Assembly (NCBI RefSeq): GCF_009827295.1
Contig: NZ_WTYD01000001.1
Location: forward strand, 1,240,001-1,304,000
Reading direction: 5' to 3'
DNA: 64,000 nt
Source: Qipengyuania pelagi
Lineage (GTDB): Bacteria > Pseudomonadota > Alphaproteobacteria > Sphingomonadales > Sphingomonadaceae
The notes beneath the pieces were generated by a model, which saw only the letters and a list, made by a program, of their open reading frames with translations, did not search any database and had not been told where the DNA came from. This document shows, piece after piece, positions 1 to 10,848 of the stretch (position 1 is the first letter of the stretch; the number at the start of each line of letters is the position of its first letter). A program made the translations under genes and the position numbers.

Positions 1-950
1 TCGATCGCCCCAACGGCCTCAAGATCGAACGGGTTGCCGTCCCCATCGGCGTGATCGGCATGATCTATGAATCGCGCCCCAATGTCGGCGCGGATGCCAG
101 CGCGCTTTGCCTCAAGAGCGGCAATGCGGTGATCCTTCGCGGTGGGAGCGAGAGCCGCCATTCGACCAAGGTTATCGTTGAATGTATGCGCAAGGGTCTG
201 GCTGAAGCGGGCCTTCCCGAAGATGCCGTGCAGACCGTGGGCACGACCGACCGCGCTGCGGTCGCCGCGCTGCTGAAGGCGGACGAACTCGTCGATCTCG
301 TGATCCCGCGCGGCGGGCGTGGTCTCGTCGAACTGGTGCGCGACCAGGCGAGCGTGCCCACCCTCCTCCACCTTGACGGCAATTGCCACAGCTACGTCCA
401 TGAAGCTGCCGACCTCGATAAGGCGGCCGAGGTCATCCGCAACGCCAAGCTGCGCCGCACCGGCGTCTGCGGGGCGACGGAGAGCATCGTGGTCGACCGC
501 GCGGTGGCGAAGGATTTCGTACCCCGCCTCACCGCCATCATGGGCACGGACTGCGAATTGCGCGGGGATGCCGATGCCGTGGCGATCGACAATTCGATCA
601 AGCCTGCCGATGAGACCGACTGGAACACCGAATATCTCGACACGATTGCGAGCGTGAAGGTGGTCGACGGGCTCGACGAAGCGATCACCTGGGTGGACGA
701 GCATTCGAGCCACCATACCGACGCGATCATGACTGAGGACGACGAAGCCGCGCGCCGCTTCATGACCGCTATCGACAGCGCGATCGTCATGCACAACGCC
801 AGCACCCAATTCGCCGATGGCGGCGAGTTCGGCATGGGCGCGGAGATTGGGATCGCGACGGGCAAGATGCACGCGCGCGGGCCGGTCGGCCTCGAACAGC
901 TGTGCAGCTTCAAATATCTCGTCCACGGCGACGGCCAGACCAGGCCGTAA
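1..950 (+). CDS. proA: Glutamate-5-semialdehyde dehydrogenase (gamma-glutamyl phosphate reductase), 5' end missing
   Basis: This enzyme reduces gamma-glutamyl phosphate to glutamate semialdehyde with NADPH, the second step of proline synthesis in the cytoplasm. The reading frame is open from base 3 with no start, so the N-terminus lies outside the window. About 315 of the usual ~420 residues are present. Visible family motifs are [19 protein letters not shown], the catalytic cysteine in TGVCGATES, and the C-terminal GPVGLEQL block. A GTG at base 51 is in frame, but it lies inside the conserved core and is not a credible start. A hairpin with a T-run follows directly, so transcription probably ends here, facing lepA. 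Confidence 0.95.
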   Translation, partial: DRPNGLKIERVAVPIGVIGMIYESRPNVGADASALCLKSGNAVILRGGSESRHSTKVIVECMRKGLAEAGLPEDAVQTVGTTDRAAVAALLKADELVDLVIPRGGRGLVELVRDQASVPTLLHLDGNCHSYVHEAADLDKAAEVIRNAKLRRTGVCGATESIVVDRAVAKDFVPRLTAIMGTDCELRGDADAVAIDNSIKPADETDWNTEYLDTIASVKVVDGLDEAITWVDEHSSHHTDAIMTEDDEAARRFMTAIDSAIVMHNASTQFADGGEFGMGAEIGIATGKMHARGPVGLEQLCSFKYLVHGDGQTRP

Positions 951-977
951 GGACAGGACGAAAGATCACTCAGAAGG

Positions 978-1007
978 GGCGCGGACGGGTTCGGTTCGCG
1001 CCTTTTT
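978..1007 (+). terminator. Rho-independent terminator after proA
   Basis: A GGCGCG/CGCGCC stem (978-983 with 997-1002) is followed by five T at 1003-1007. It sits between the convergent proA and lepA and abuts the lepA stop codon. Confidence 0.7.
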
Positions 1008-2843
<1,836 letters not shown>

Positions 2844-2930
2844 CGTGCGCCGCCCTTAGCCGCGCGGCCCCGCCGTGTCAGCAGGCAAACGCGGCTGTCC
2901 CGCCGTAAGCACGCGATCATCCGCCGATCC

Positions 2931-5126
2931 CTAAGGCGCGCGCGTTTCCACTTCCTTGAAACGTCGCGTCGCGTCAGGGTTCTCGCTCTGAGGGAACAGG
3001 ATGGACAGTGCATCGTCCGGCAGGGCGCTCAGATTGCGTCCGGTCGCCTCGAGTTCGTAAGGCGAGACCCGATGGCGCGTGCATAGCCCGTCCGCCCCGT
3101 CGCTGATCAGCGGGCTTTCGAACTCGATCCCCTGGATCGACCCGCGCGACCGCCGCACGGTCGCCACGGTCAGCTGGCCCCCGCCCATGTCGACGACGAG
3201 CTGCGTGCCGACGGGAACGTCCGCCAGACCTTCGATCATGGCCCCCGTCTTCGACAGGTTGCGCACGAAGGCGCGATAGCGCTGGTCTTCGTGGATCACC
3301 CCGATCCGGCGGAACATCGTGCGCCGATCCGCGCGATAGCGGGCGGGCCCGCGAGCCTCGAAGATGAGCGGGCCTTTCTCCGCGCGCTCGAGGATGTTGT
3401 CCTGCGTGATGGCGGGCGAATAGATATAGCCCTGGATATGGGTTGCGCCGCGATCGACGACCAGTTTGAGTTCGTCCTTCGTCTCGACCCCTTCGGCCAC
3501 CGTCGCCATCTTCAGCGCGTCCGCGAGATTGACGATCGCGCTCATGATGGCGGGATTGTTGTTGCCCGGTTCGGTACAGCCACGCACGAAGCTCTGGTCG
3601 ATCTTGATCTTGTCGAAGGGCGCGGTGCGCAGATAGCTGAGCGAGGAATAGCCGGTGCCGAAATCGTCGAGCGCCAGCTTCACCCCGATCTTCTTCAACT
3701 CCTCGAACTTGCGCTGGGTGCGGTTGGACCCGCCGAGAAAGACCGATTCCGTGATCTCGAGAACGAGGCGGGACGGCGATAGCCCGGTCTCCGAGAGAAC
3801 CGTCCGCACCACGCTGGGAAAGTCGTCGCATTCGAATTGGAGCGCCGAGATATTGACCGCCACGCCGATATCGTCGGGCCATTGCGTCGCATCACGGCAG
3901 GCGCGTGCGAGCGCCCATTCGCCGAGCGGTTTGATCATGTCGATATCTTCGGCGACCGGGATGAATTCGGCCGGAGAAATCTTGCCGCGTTCGGGATGAT
4001 GCCAGCGGATCAGCGATTCGAAATTGGCGACCATCTGGGTCTGCGCGTCCACGATCGGCTGATAATGCATGGCCAGCTGATCGGTATCGAGGACGCTGCG
4101 CAATTCCTCCTCGATCTGGCGGCGCCGTTTCGCGCCTTCCTTCATTTCCCCAGAATAGAAACGGTATTGAGCCCGCCCCCCGCCTTTCGCCGCATAGAGG
4201 GCGAGGTCGGCGGCCTCGACCAGTTCGTGCGATTCCAGTCCGTCATAGGGCGCCACGGCCATGCCGATCGACACGCCGATCACCAGCCGCGATCCGTTTA
4301 TCGGATAGGGTTGGGAGATCATCTGGATCAGGCGCTGCGCCAGATCGCCCAGCTGTCCGCGATCGTCCATGTCCGACAGGATGACCTGAAATTCGTCTCC
4401 GCCGAACCGGCCAACCTCACCCTTGCTGCCGACAATCTTCTGGATGCGCGCAGCGACCTGCTTCAGCAACTCGTCTCCAACCGGATGCCCGTAAGTGTCG
4501 TTGACCGGCTTGAAGCGATCGAGATCGAGCATCATCAGCGCGCAGGACCGCTTCGAATTGCGATAGCTGGCGAGCGTGTTGGCCAGCGTCATATCCATCC
4601 GCCGCCGATTGGCGAGCCCGGTCAGATCGTCGAATTGCGCCATCCGGTCGCTGTCGCGCAGGCGGTCGCGACTTTCCGTGACGTCACGGGCGCTGCCGCG
4701 ATAGCCGAGGAAATTGCCCTCCGCATCGAAGGCCGCCTTGCCCGACAATTCGAGCAACAAACTCCCCCCACCTACGACATTGACGGGTAGCGCGGTGAGC
4801 GTGTTGCGGGCGCCGACCATGAAGGCGAGCGGGCGATCGGGCCGCACGTTCTCCTCGTCCGCGGCGATAGAGAACAGATCGGTCAAGGAACGACCGAGCA
4901 GTTTATCCTTCGACCAGCCGTAGCGGTCGAAGGCCGTCTCGGTCAGATAGGTCAGTCGATTTTCGCTGTCGGTGGCCCAGAACCAGCCGAGGCCTGCGGC
5001 TTCGAACGTGTCGAGCAGCGCAATGCGATCGACCGGGGCGGGCCCATTTTCCGCCAAATCGCCCTCGGCCCGGACGTCATCGTTCTGCGGTCGGGACGAT
5101 CGCACGAACAGTTTGCCCAGCGGCAT
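2931..5126 (-). CDS. PAS-GGDEF-EAL-PilZ cyclic-di-GMP signalling protein
   Basis: This 731-residue protein has no visible membrane segment. It has a PAS domain (about 35-150), a GGDEF diguanylate cyclase domain with an intact GGDEF motif at 242-246, an EAL phosphodiesterase domain (about 340-590) and a C-terminal PilZ-like domain (about 610-690, with an arginine-rich start and NLSKTG). The EAL signature reads ESL at 370-372, but the DDFGTG loop at 487-492 is intact, so phosphodiesterase activity is plausible. I see no RxxD inhibitory site five residues before GGDEF. Having both enzymes plus a c-di-GMP sensor module in one chain suggests feedback control. The start is the first ATG, and a shorter start is possible. 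Confidence 0.9.
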   Translation of the reverse strand: MPLGKLFVRSSRPQNDDVRAEGDLAENGPAPVDRIALLDTFEAAGLGWFWATDSENRLTYLTETAFDRYGWSKDKLLGRSLTDLFSIAADEENVRPDRPLAFMVGARNTLTALPVNVVGGGSLLLELSGKAAFDAEGNFLGYRGSARDVTESRDRLRDSDRMAQFDDLTGLANRRRMDMTLANTLASYRNSKRSCALMMLDLDRFKPVNDTYGHPVGDELLKQVAARIQKIVGSKGEVGRFGGDEFQVILSDMDDRGQLGDLAQRLIQMISQPYPINGSRLVIGVSIGMAVAPYDGLESHELVEAADLALYAAKGGGRAQYRFYSGEMKEGAKRRRQIEEELRSVLDTDQLAMHYQPIVDAQTQMVANFESLIRWHHPERGKISPAEFIPVAEDIDMIKPLGEWALARACRDATQWPDDIGVAVNISALQFECDDFPSVVRTVLSETGLSPSRLVLEITESVFLGGSNRTQRKFEELKKIGVKLALDDFGTGYSSLSYLRTAPFDKIKIDQSFVRGCTEPGNNNPAIMSAIVNLADALKMATVAEGVETKDELKLVVDRGATHIQGYIYSPAITQDNILERAEKGPLIFEARGPARYRADRRTMFRRIGVIHEDQRYRAFVRNLSKTGAMIEGLADVPVGTQLVVDMGGGQLTVATVRRSRGSIQGIEFESPLISDGADGLCTRHRVSPYELEATGRNLSALPDDALSILFPQSENPDATRRFKEVETRAP

Positions 5127-5296
5127 TCGGAAACTCCTTCAACATCAAATGGCCTCGGACGAAAGCCGGGCTCGACCTGGGAAGGGCTGATAGACACGAA
5201 ACTTCACTTAATGGTTAAGTCGCGCCGAAGGCCGGGCGAATCCGCGGCTTGCCAGCGGTGCGGGACCGCGCCATGCTGGCTCGCGGAGAGACAGAC

Positions 5297-6619
5297 ATGC
5301 GCCACATCGCCATCGTCGGATCGGGGCCTGCCGGATATTACACGGCGGAAGCAGCGCAAAAGCTGTGGCAGGACGATGTGCGGGTCGACGTGTTCGACGC
5401 CTTGCCCGTCCCGTTCGGGCTGATCCGCACGGGCGTGGCGCCCGATCACCAATCGATAAAAGGCGTCTCGCGCCGCTACGAGAAGGTGGCGACGAGCGAC
5501 AATGTGCGCTTCGTCGGCAACGTGAATGTCGGCAGCGACGTGACGATCGCCGAACTGCGCGAATTGTACGATGCGGTCGTGCTCGCTACCGGCGCACCCA
5601 ATGACCGGCCCCTTGCGGTCGATGGCGCGGAGCTCGGCAATGTCTTCGGCAGCGCCGAATTCGTCGGCTGGTATAACGGGCATCCGAAATTCGCGTCGCT
5701 CGACCCCGATCTTTCGGGCCGCTATGCGGTGGTCATCGGCATGGGCAATGTCGCTCTCGATGTGGCGCGCATCCTCGCCAAGACCGAAGCGGAATTTGCA
5801 GGGTCCGATATCGTCGCCCATGCGCTCGACGCCCTGCGCGCCAGCAAACTCGACCGGATCACCCTGCTCGGCAGGCGCGGGCCGCACCAGATCATGATGA
5901 CGCCCAAGGAATTGGGGGAATTGCTGCATCTCGAACGCGCGCGCCCCTCGGTCGATGCAGCCGATCTGCCGCCGGAAGGGGACGATGCCGTCCTCGAACC
6001 GGGGCTGCGCAAATCGGTGACGCTGCTGCGCGATTTCGCCGCACAAGAGGAAGCATCCGACAAAGCGATCACGATCGACTTCGCTTTCTTCACCAGCCCT
6101 GCCGCCCTGCTTGGCGAGGCCGGGCAGGTCCGTGCGGTCAAGGTCGAACGCACCGTGGTCGAAAAAGGCCGCGCGGTCGGCACGGGTGAATTTCGTGAAA
6201 TCCCCGCCGATCTCGTCGTCAGCTGCATCGGGTATCGCACCTCGCCGATCGAGGGGGTTCCCTTCGACGAGCGCGCGGGCCGCTTCGCCAATGACGAAGG
6301 GCGCATCCTGCCGGGTCTCTATTGCGTCGGCTGGGCGCGGCGCGGTCCCTCCGGGACGATCGGCACCAACCGCCCCGATGGCTATGCAATCGTGGACAGG
6401 ATCGCCGAAGATATCGGCCACGGCTCGCGTAAAAAGGGCCGCGAGGGGTTCGATGCCCTCGCCGAGGAGCGCGGGATCGACATCGTGACCTTCCGCGACT
6501 GGCAGCGGATCGAGGAGGCGGAAATCGCCGCCGCGCGCGACGGGTCTCCGCGCGAGAAGTTCACCGATGTCGCCAGCATGATCGCTGCGAGCGGGCCACG
6601 GAGCGTAGAGGGAAAGTAG
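5297..6619 (+). CDS. FAD-dependent ferredoxin-NADP+ reductase, adrenodoxin-reductase (FprA) type
   Basis: The protein moves electrons between NADPH and ferredoxin-type partners. The Rossmann motif GSGPAGYY opens the protein, followed by the family's FGLIRTGVAPDH block (the flavin and substrate region), a second GMGNVALDVAR nucleotide-binding motif and the C-terminal GWARRGPSGTIGTNR. About 440 residues is the usual size. I chose the ATG at 5297 because GGAGAG lies six bases before it. An upstream in-frame start at 5249 would add 16 residues with no family match. The gene stands alone between the c-di-GMP gene and phaC. Confidence 0.9.
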   Translation: MRHIAIVGSGPAGYYTAEAAQKLWQDDVRVDVFDALPVPFGLIRTGVAPDHQSIKGVSRRYEKVATSDNVRFVGNVNVGSDVTIAELRELYDAVVLATGAPNDRPLAVDGAELGNVFGSAEFVGWYNGHPKFASLDPDLSGRYAVVIGMGNVALDVARILAKTEAEFAGSDIVAHALDALRASKLDRITLLGRRGPHQIMMTPKELGELLHLERARPSVDAADLPPEGDDAVLEPGLRKSVTLLRDFAAQEEASDKAITIDFAFFTSPAALLGEAGQVRAVKVERTVVEKGRAVGTGEFREIPADLVVSCIGYRTSPIEGVPFDERAGRFANDEGRILPGLYCVGWARRGPSGTIGTNRPDGYAIVDRIAEDIGHGSRKKGREGFDALAEERGIDIVTFRDWQRIEEAEIAAARDGSPREKFTDVASMIAASGPRSVEGK

Positions 6620-6686
6620 CGCGGAACGGCTCGATCCGCTTCGGCGTTTCGATGCGATAGATCAAAAAATGGAGGATGCGAAAATC

Positions 6687-8381
6687 ATGGCGAGACTGGA
6701 AGACGAAGCCGCTCAGTACACCAGCGCCCTGGGCCCTCTGGTGGGCCTCACGCGGGAGGACATCTTCGGCGCGGTGGCCGTCCTGCTGCGCGAAACGGCT
6801 TCCGATCCCCAACGTCTGATGAAACATTCGCAGGCCATGGGCGGCGACATGATCAAGATCATGACCGGCAAGTCCGATCTCGCCCCCGATCCCAAGGACA
6901 AACGGTTCATGGACCCGGCGTGGCAGTACAACCCCTTCATGCGCGCCGGGATGCAATATTACCTCGCCGTGCAGAAGGGGATGGCCGGCTGGCTCGACGA
7001 TCTCGAACTGGACGAGCTGGAAAAGGACCGCGCACGCTTCGTTTCGACGATCATCATCGACAGCCTCTCACCCACCAACACGCTGATCGGCAATCCCAGC
7101 GCGCAGAAGATGGCGATCACCAGCGGCGGCCTCAGCCTGATCAAGGGCTTGAAGAACGCCTATGACGACCTCGTCAACAACAAGGGCATGGTCAGCCAGG
7201 TCGATAAGAAGCCCTTCAAACTGGGCGAAAATGTCGCGACGTCGAAAGGTGCGGTCGTCCTGCGCACCGAGATGATGGAGCTGATCCATTATGCCCCGAC
7301 CACGGACGAGGTCCACGCGGTCCCCCAGCTGACCATCCCGCCCCAGATCAACAAGATGTATATCAACGACCTCAGCCCCGAAAAATCGGTAGTCAAATAT
7401 CAGGTCGATAACGGTATTCAGACCTTCGTGATCAGCTGGAAGAACCCCAGCAAGGATCAGGGCCATTGGGACATGGCCGATTACGTCAATTCCTGCCGCG
7501 AGGCGATGGAGGCGGTCGCCGCGATCACGAAGAGCGACAAGGTCAACGTCTCCGCCGGATGTTCGGGCGGGCAGACGGCAGCGATGCTGGCGAGCAAGCT
7601 GGCGGCGGATGCCAAGGGCGGCAAGAGCCTGCTCGGCACGCTGACGCTGATGGTGTGCGTGCTGCATCCCAAGCAGAACGATATCGAGGCGGGCTCGCTT
7701 ATCAGCGATAACGGCCTCGCACTGGCGCGCCGCCGCGCGGACAAGGCGGGCGTCATCAAGGGCGACGATCTGGCGCGCGGCTTCGTCTGGTTGCGGCCAA
7801 ACGACCTGATCTGGAACTACGTCATCAACAATTACCTGCTCGGCCAGGACCCGCCCGCTTTCGATGTCCTGTTCTGGAACGCGGACGCCACCAATCTCTC
7901 CGCCAGCCTGATGGGCGATTTCCTGACCATCTTCGAAACGCTCGCTTTCACCAGGAAGGGCGAGGTCGAGATGGTGGATCACAAGATCGACCTGTCCAAG
8001 GTAAAGAGCGACCTCTTCATCCTGGGCGGCGTGACCGACCATATCACCCCGTGGAAGGCGACCTATCGCTCGACCCGATTGTTCGGATCGAAGGACCTGA
8101 CCTACGTCCTCTCGCATTCCGGCCATATGCAGGCGATCCTCAACCCGCCCGGCAACCCCAAGGCGCGCTATTACGTTCAGAAAGGCGACGGGCCTCTGCC
8201 CGATACGGCGGACGAATGGCTCAAGGGAACGGAGGAAGTCGCGGGCAGCTGGTGGCCGTTCTGGATGGACTGGCTCCAGACCCGGTCGGGCGAAAAGGTG
8301 AAGGCGCCCGGCAAATTGGGGAATACCAAATACAAACCGCTGGACCCCGCCCCCGGTCTCTACGTTATGGAACCATGTTGA
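6687..8381 (+). CDS. phaC: Poly(3-hydroxyalkanoate) synthase, class II-like
   Basis: The enzyme polymerises (R)-3-hydroxyacyl-CoA into storage polyester on granules. From the ATG at 6687 it has 564 residues. The lipase-like box reads AGCSGG with the catalytic Cys at about residue 292, Asp451 in DHITPW and His480 in HSGHMQ. The GCSGG form resembles the medium-chain (class II, Pseudomonas-type) enzymes rather than class I (GYCIGG). The upstream ATG at 6669 overlaps a strong GGAGG (6671-6675), which instead serves the ATG at 6687. The depolymerase gene phaZ follows after 19 bases, so the pair is probably co-transcribed. Confidence 0.9.
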   Translation: MARLEDEAAQYTSALGPLVGLTREDIFGAVAVLLRETASDPQRLMKHSQAMGGDMIKIMTGKSDLAPDPKDKRFMDPAWQYNPFMRAGMQYYLAVQKGMAGWLDDLELDELEKDRARFVSTIIIDSLSPTNTLIGNPSAQKMAITSGGLSLIKGLKNAYDDLVNNKGMVSQVDKKPFKLGENVATSKGAVVLRTEMMELIHYAPTTDEVHAVPQLTIPPQINKMYINDLSPEKSVVKYQVDNGIQTFVISWKNPSKDQGHWDMADYVNSCREAMEAVAAITKSDKVNVSAGCSGGQTAAMLASKLAADAKGGKSLLGTLTLMVCVLHPKQNDIEAGSLISDNGLALARRRADKAGVIKGDDLARGFVWLRPNDLIWNYVINNYLLGQDPPAFDVLFWNADATNLSASLMGDFLTIFETLAFTRKGEVEMVDHKIDLSKVKSDLFILGGVTDHITPWKATYRSTRLFGSKDLTYVLSHSGHMQAILNPPGNPKARYYVQKGDGPLPDTADEWLKGTEEVAGSWWPFWMDWLQTRSGEKVKAPGKLGNTKYKPLDPAPGLYVMEPC

Positions 8382-8400
8382 AATCGAGAAGGATTGTCGT

Positions 8401-9261
8401 TTGACCGCACCTGCCCAGGATAAATCCACCGCCATCTACGAGATGATCGAGGCGGGGGGCCGCAGCCTGCGCGTCGCCCACTGGCGGCTCGATGAAGCGT
8501 CGGAACATCCGCCGATCCTGTTCTTCAACGGGATCGGCGCCAATATCGAGGCGGTCGCCCCGCTGGCGGAGCGGTTGACCGAGCGCGGTTTCGTTATGTT
8601 CGACATGCCCGGCGTCGGCGAAAGCCCCGAACCGAGTCTGCCCTACAACCCCTTCACCATGTGCTGGACAGCAACGCAGGTGCTCGACCGGCTGGGGCTC
8701 GATGTCGTCGATGTCATGGGCGTGAGCTGGGGCGGCGCCATGGCGCAGCATTTCGCTCTCCAGCACCCCAAGCGGACGCGCCGCGTCGTCCTCGCCGCGA
8801 CCACGGCGGGTATGCTGATGGTGCCGGGCAAGCCCGCCGCGCTGACCAAGATGATCGACCCGCGCCGCTACGTCGATCCCGAGTTCATGAACGAACATTT
8901 CATGACGCTCTATGGCGGGATGACCAAGCGGCCCGGCAGCAAGGCGCAGCATATCGGGCGCCTCAAGCCACCCAGCCCGCGCGGTTACCTGTATCAGCTG
9001 ATCGCCATGCTTGGCTGGACCAGCTTGCCCGCACTGCCCTTCCTCGACAAGGAAGTGCTGATCATGATGGGCGAGGAAGACAGCATCGTGCCCCCGATCA
9101 ACGGCAAGATCCTCGCCGCGGCGATCCGCAATTCGCGGCTGGAGACATTCGAGGATGGCGGCCATCTGTTCCTGCTGACCCATGCCGAAGAGAGCGTGGC
9201 GCTGCTGCGGGACTTTCTCGACAGCCCGGATACCGCCGCAGAACGCAAACGCGCCGCCTGA
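8401..9261 (+). CDS. phaZ: Intracellular PHA depolymerase, alpha/beta hydrolase
   Basis: PhaZ hydrolyses stored polyhydroxyalkanoate back to monomers. The family block FFNGIGAN and the nucleophile elbow GVSWGGA (Ser109) match the intracellular medium-chain depolymerases of pseudomonads. An Asp lies in GEEDSIVPP and the His in GGHLFLLTH. The start is TTG at 8401, supported by GAGAAGG nine bases upstream. Its position right after phaC matches the phaC-phaZ order of pseudomonads and supports the class II reading of both. Confidence 0.88.
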   Translation: MTAPAQDKSTAIYEMIEAGGRSLRVAHWRLDEASEHPPILFFNGIGANIEAVAPLAERLTERGFVMFDMPGVGESPEPSLPYNPFTMCWTATQVLDRLGLDVVDVMGVSWGGAMAQHFALQHPKRTRRVVLAATTAGMLMVPGKPAALTKMIDPRRYVDPEFMNEHFMTLYGGMTKRPGSKAQHIGRLKPPSPRGYLYQLIAMLGWTSLPALPFLDKEVLIMMGEEDSIVPPINGKILAAAIRNSRLETFEDGGHLFLLTHAEESVALLRDFLDSPDTAAERKRAA

Positions 9262-9268
9262 GCGTCAG

Positions 9269-9412
9269 CATAAGCGCGATCTCGTCGAAGCGATCGAAGC
9301 CAATGGGATCGTCCCTGAAATCAGCGATACTTTCGCGCTCGAAGATCTCGCAAACGCTTTCCGCCATCAGGAAAGCGGCGACCATGTCGGGAAGATCGCA
9401 ATAGAGATCTGA
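9269..9412 (+). pseudogene. C-terminal remnant of a zinc-type alcohol dehydrogenase / quinone oxidoreductase
   Basis: A 47-codon frame directly after phaZ ends in HVGKIAIEI and contains ALEDLANAFRHQESGDH. This matches the last ~45 residues of MDR-family zinc alcohol dehydrogenases or NADPH:quinone oxidoreductases, where a P-x-I-D-x-F-x-L-E-x-x-x-x-A pattern and a GKIV-type strand close the protein. No upstream catalytic or cofactor part exists: the frame runs into the phaZ gene in another phase. The phaZ junction probably marks a deletion. I recognised this by pattern only. Confidence 0.6.
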
Positions 9413-9513
9413 TTTTGGACACTTCCGATCGGCCTGCCTTTTCGAACAACAGTTTTACCGCGATTAGGCGATTTGAAAGAGTTTTCGGCGAACATCCATC
9501 CGGGAGATAAGGG

Positions 9514-10848
9514 ATGTTCGTAGAAACCGAGATATCCGACGGCGCGTCGGCAAGCGAGCGGCTGGCGCGTTTCGCCATCCTCGACGAACATCAAAGCGCC
9601 TTTGCCCGCATCAGCGAAATCCTTCGCGACTCCGCCGAAGATCTTGCGAGCATTTATGTCGAACATTTTCTCGAAGCCGCCAATTTCCGGCTGGATGACG
9701 AAGCCAAGTCAGCTCTGATCGTACGGATAGCGCAATATAGCCGCGGCAAGTTCAGCCCGCCGATCGACGCGGCGTGGATCGCGCGCATCGAACAGGCCGG
9801 AGAGCTGCAATTCAAGACGGGAGCGTCCACTCTTGCTCTTCTTTCGGCCCTGAGCTGGTCGCATCGCGCCGCGGCGGCAATCATCAGCCACAGTCTCGAA
9901 GACCCTGAAGATCGCCGATATCTCGTCGGACAATTCATGCGGGTCAGCGCGCTGGAAGTCGAAATCCTTGTTTCGACTGTGAGCCGCCTGGAAAAGCGCC
10001 GCTACCGGCGCACGCTTGCTGCCAATGCAAAGGCTTTCGACGAATCCATCGCCGACATCATCCAGTCCTCGAATCGCTTGAGCGCGGAGGCACGCGTCAA
10101 GGCCTCGGCTTCGGTGGATGCGGCTCGTGCGCTGCTCGATCTCTCCGGCGACGTCAGTTCGGCATCGGCGCACTCGACCGACGCGATGGCCGAAGTGGCC
10201 GAAAAGACGGGCGACCTCCGTGATGCGATCGAGACGATCGATGGCGATCTGGGATTCACTCTCGACCGTCTGGCCGAATTTTCGGAAACCGCGCGCCGGG
10301 CGGAGCAGAGCGCCCTCACCCTGGCCGACGATACCCATACGATCGAAGCGCTCCTGAAGCTGATCCGGTCGATCGCGGATCAGGCCAAGATCCTGTCGCT
10401 CAACGCCCTCGTCGAAGCGGCATCGGCGGGAGAAGCGGGCCTCGGATTCCGCGTCGTCGCCAACGAGATGAAGGATCTGGCCGAACGAACCGAACAAGCG
10501 ACCACGCAGATCGGATCGCAGGTGACCAATATCCGGCAGACCTCGGATGCTTCACGAACCGCCCATGCCACCATGCGCCAGCAATTCGACGGCTTGAAAA
10601 CCACTACCGATCGGATGCGCCAGACGCTCAACGCCCAGGCACGAAGCGTGAAGGAGATCACGCGCTGCGTCGAGGACACGGCGATGGGTGCGAAAGCGTC
10701 GAGCCGGGCGATCGGTCAGATGGAAGCGGGAATCGAGGACCTCTCCGGCGCGATCGGTGCGGTCAGCGCTGAAGTTACAGCGCTCGACACCAGCCTGCTA
10801 AGCCTGCGGACGACCGCAGACGCATTCACCGCGAAGCTGCGCGCCTAG
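9514..10848 (+). CDS. Soluble globin-coupled chemoreceptor-type signal transducer
   Basis: This 444-residue protein has no membrane segment. Residues about 15-165 look like a protoglobin sensor domain of the HemAT type, and the C-terminal half is an MCP signalling coiled coil with the hairpin tip SLNALVEAASAGEAGLGF. The segment that normally carries the proximal haem histidine (pattern G-x-x-H-x-x-I-G) reads AGELQFKTGAS, with Gln99 at the His position, so haem binding in the usual way is doubtful. It is soluble, so it would act in the cytoplasm. No che genes are nearby. Its stop overlaps the convergent dnaN stop by four bases. Confidence 0.8.
   Translation: MFVETEISDGASASERLARFAILDEHQSAFARISEILRDSAEDLASIYVEHFLEAANFRLDDEAKSALIVRIAQYSRGKFSPPIDAAWIARIEQAGELQFKTGASTLALLSALSWSHRAAAAIISHSLEDPEDRRYLVGQFMRVSALEVEILVSTVSRLEKRRYRRTLAANAKAFDESIADIIQSSNRLSAEARVKASASVDAARALLDLSGDVSSASAHSTDAMAEVAEKTGDLRDAIETIDGDLGFTLDRLAEFSETARRAEQSALTLADDTHTIEALLKLIRSIADQAKILSLNALVEAASAGEAGLGFRVVANEMKDLAERTEQATTQIGSQVTNIRQTSDASRTAHATMRQQFDGLKTTTDRMRQTLNAQARSVKEITRCVEDTAMGAKASSRAIGQMEAGIEDLSGAIGAVSAEVTALDTSLLSLRTTADAFTAKLRA

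Noticed and set aside
5204..6421. A 405-codon minus-strand frame opposite the ferredoxin reductase
   Set aside because: Shadow of a clearly conserved gene, without a ribosome site or motif.
7068..8435. A 455-codon minus-strand frame opposite phaC
   Set aside because: Long antisense frames are common in this GC-rich DNA, and the plus strand carries a full PHA synthase.
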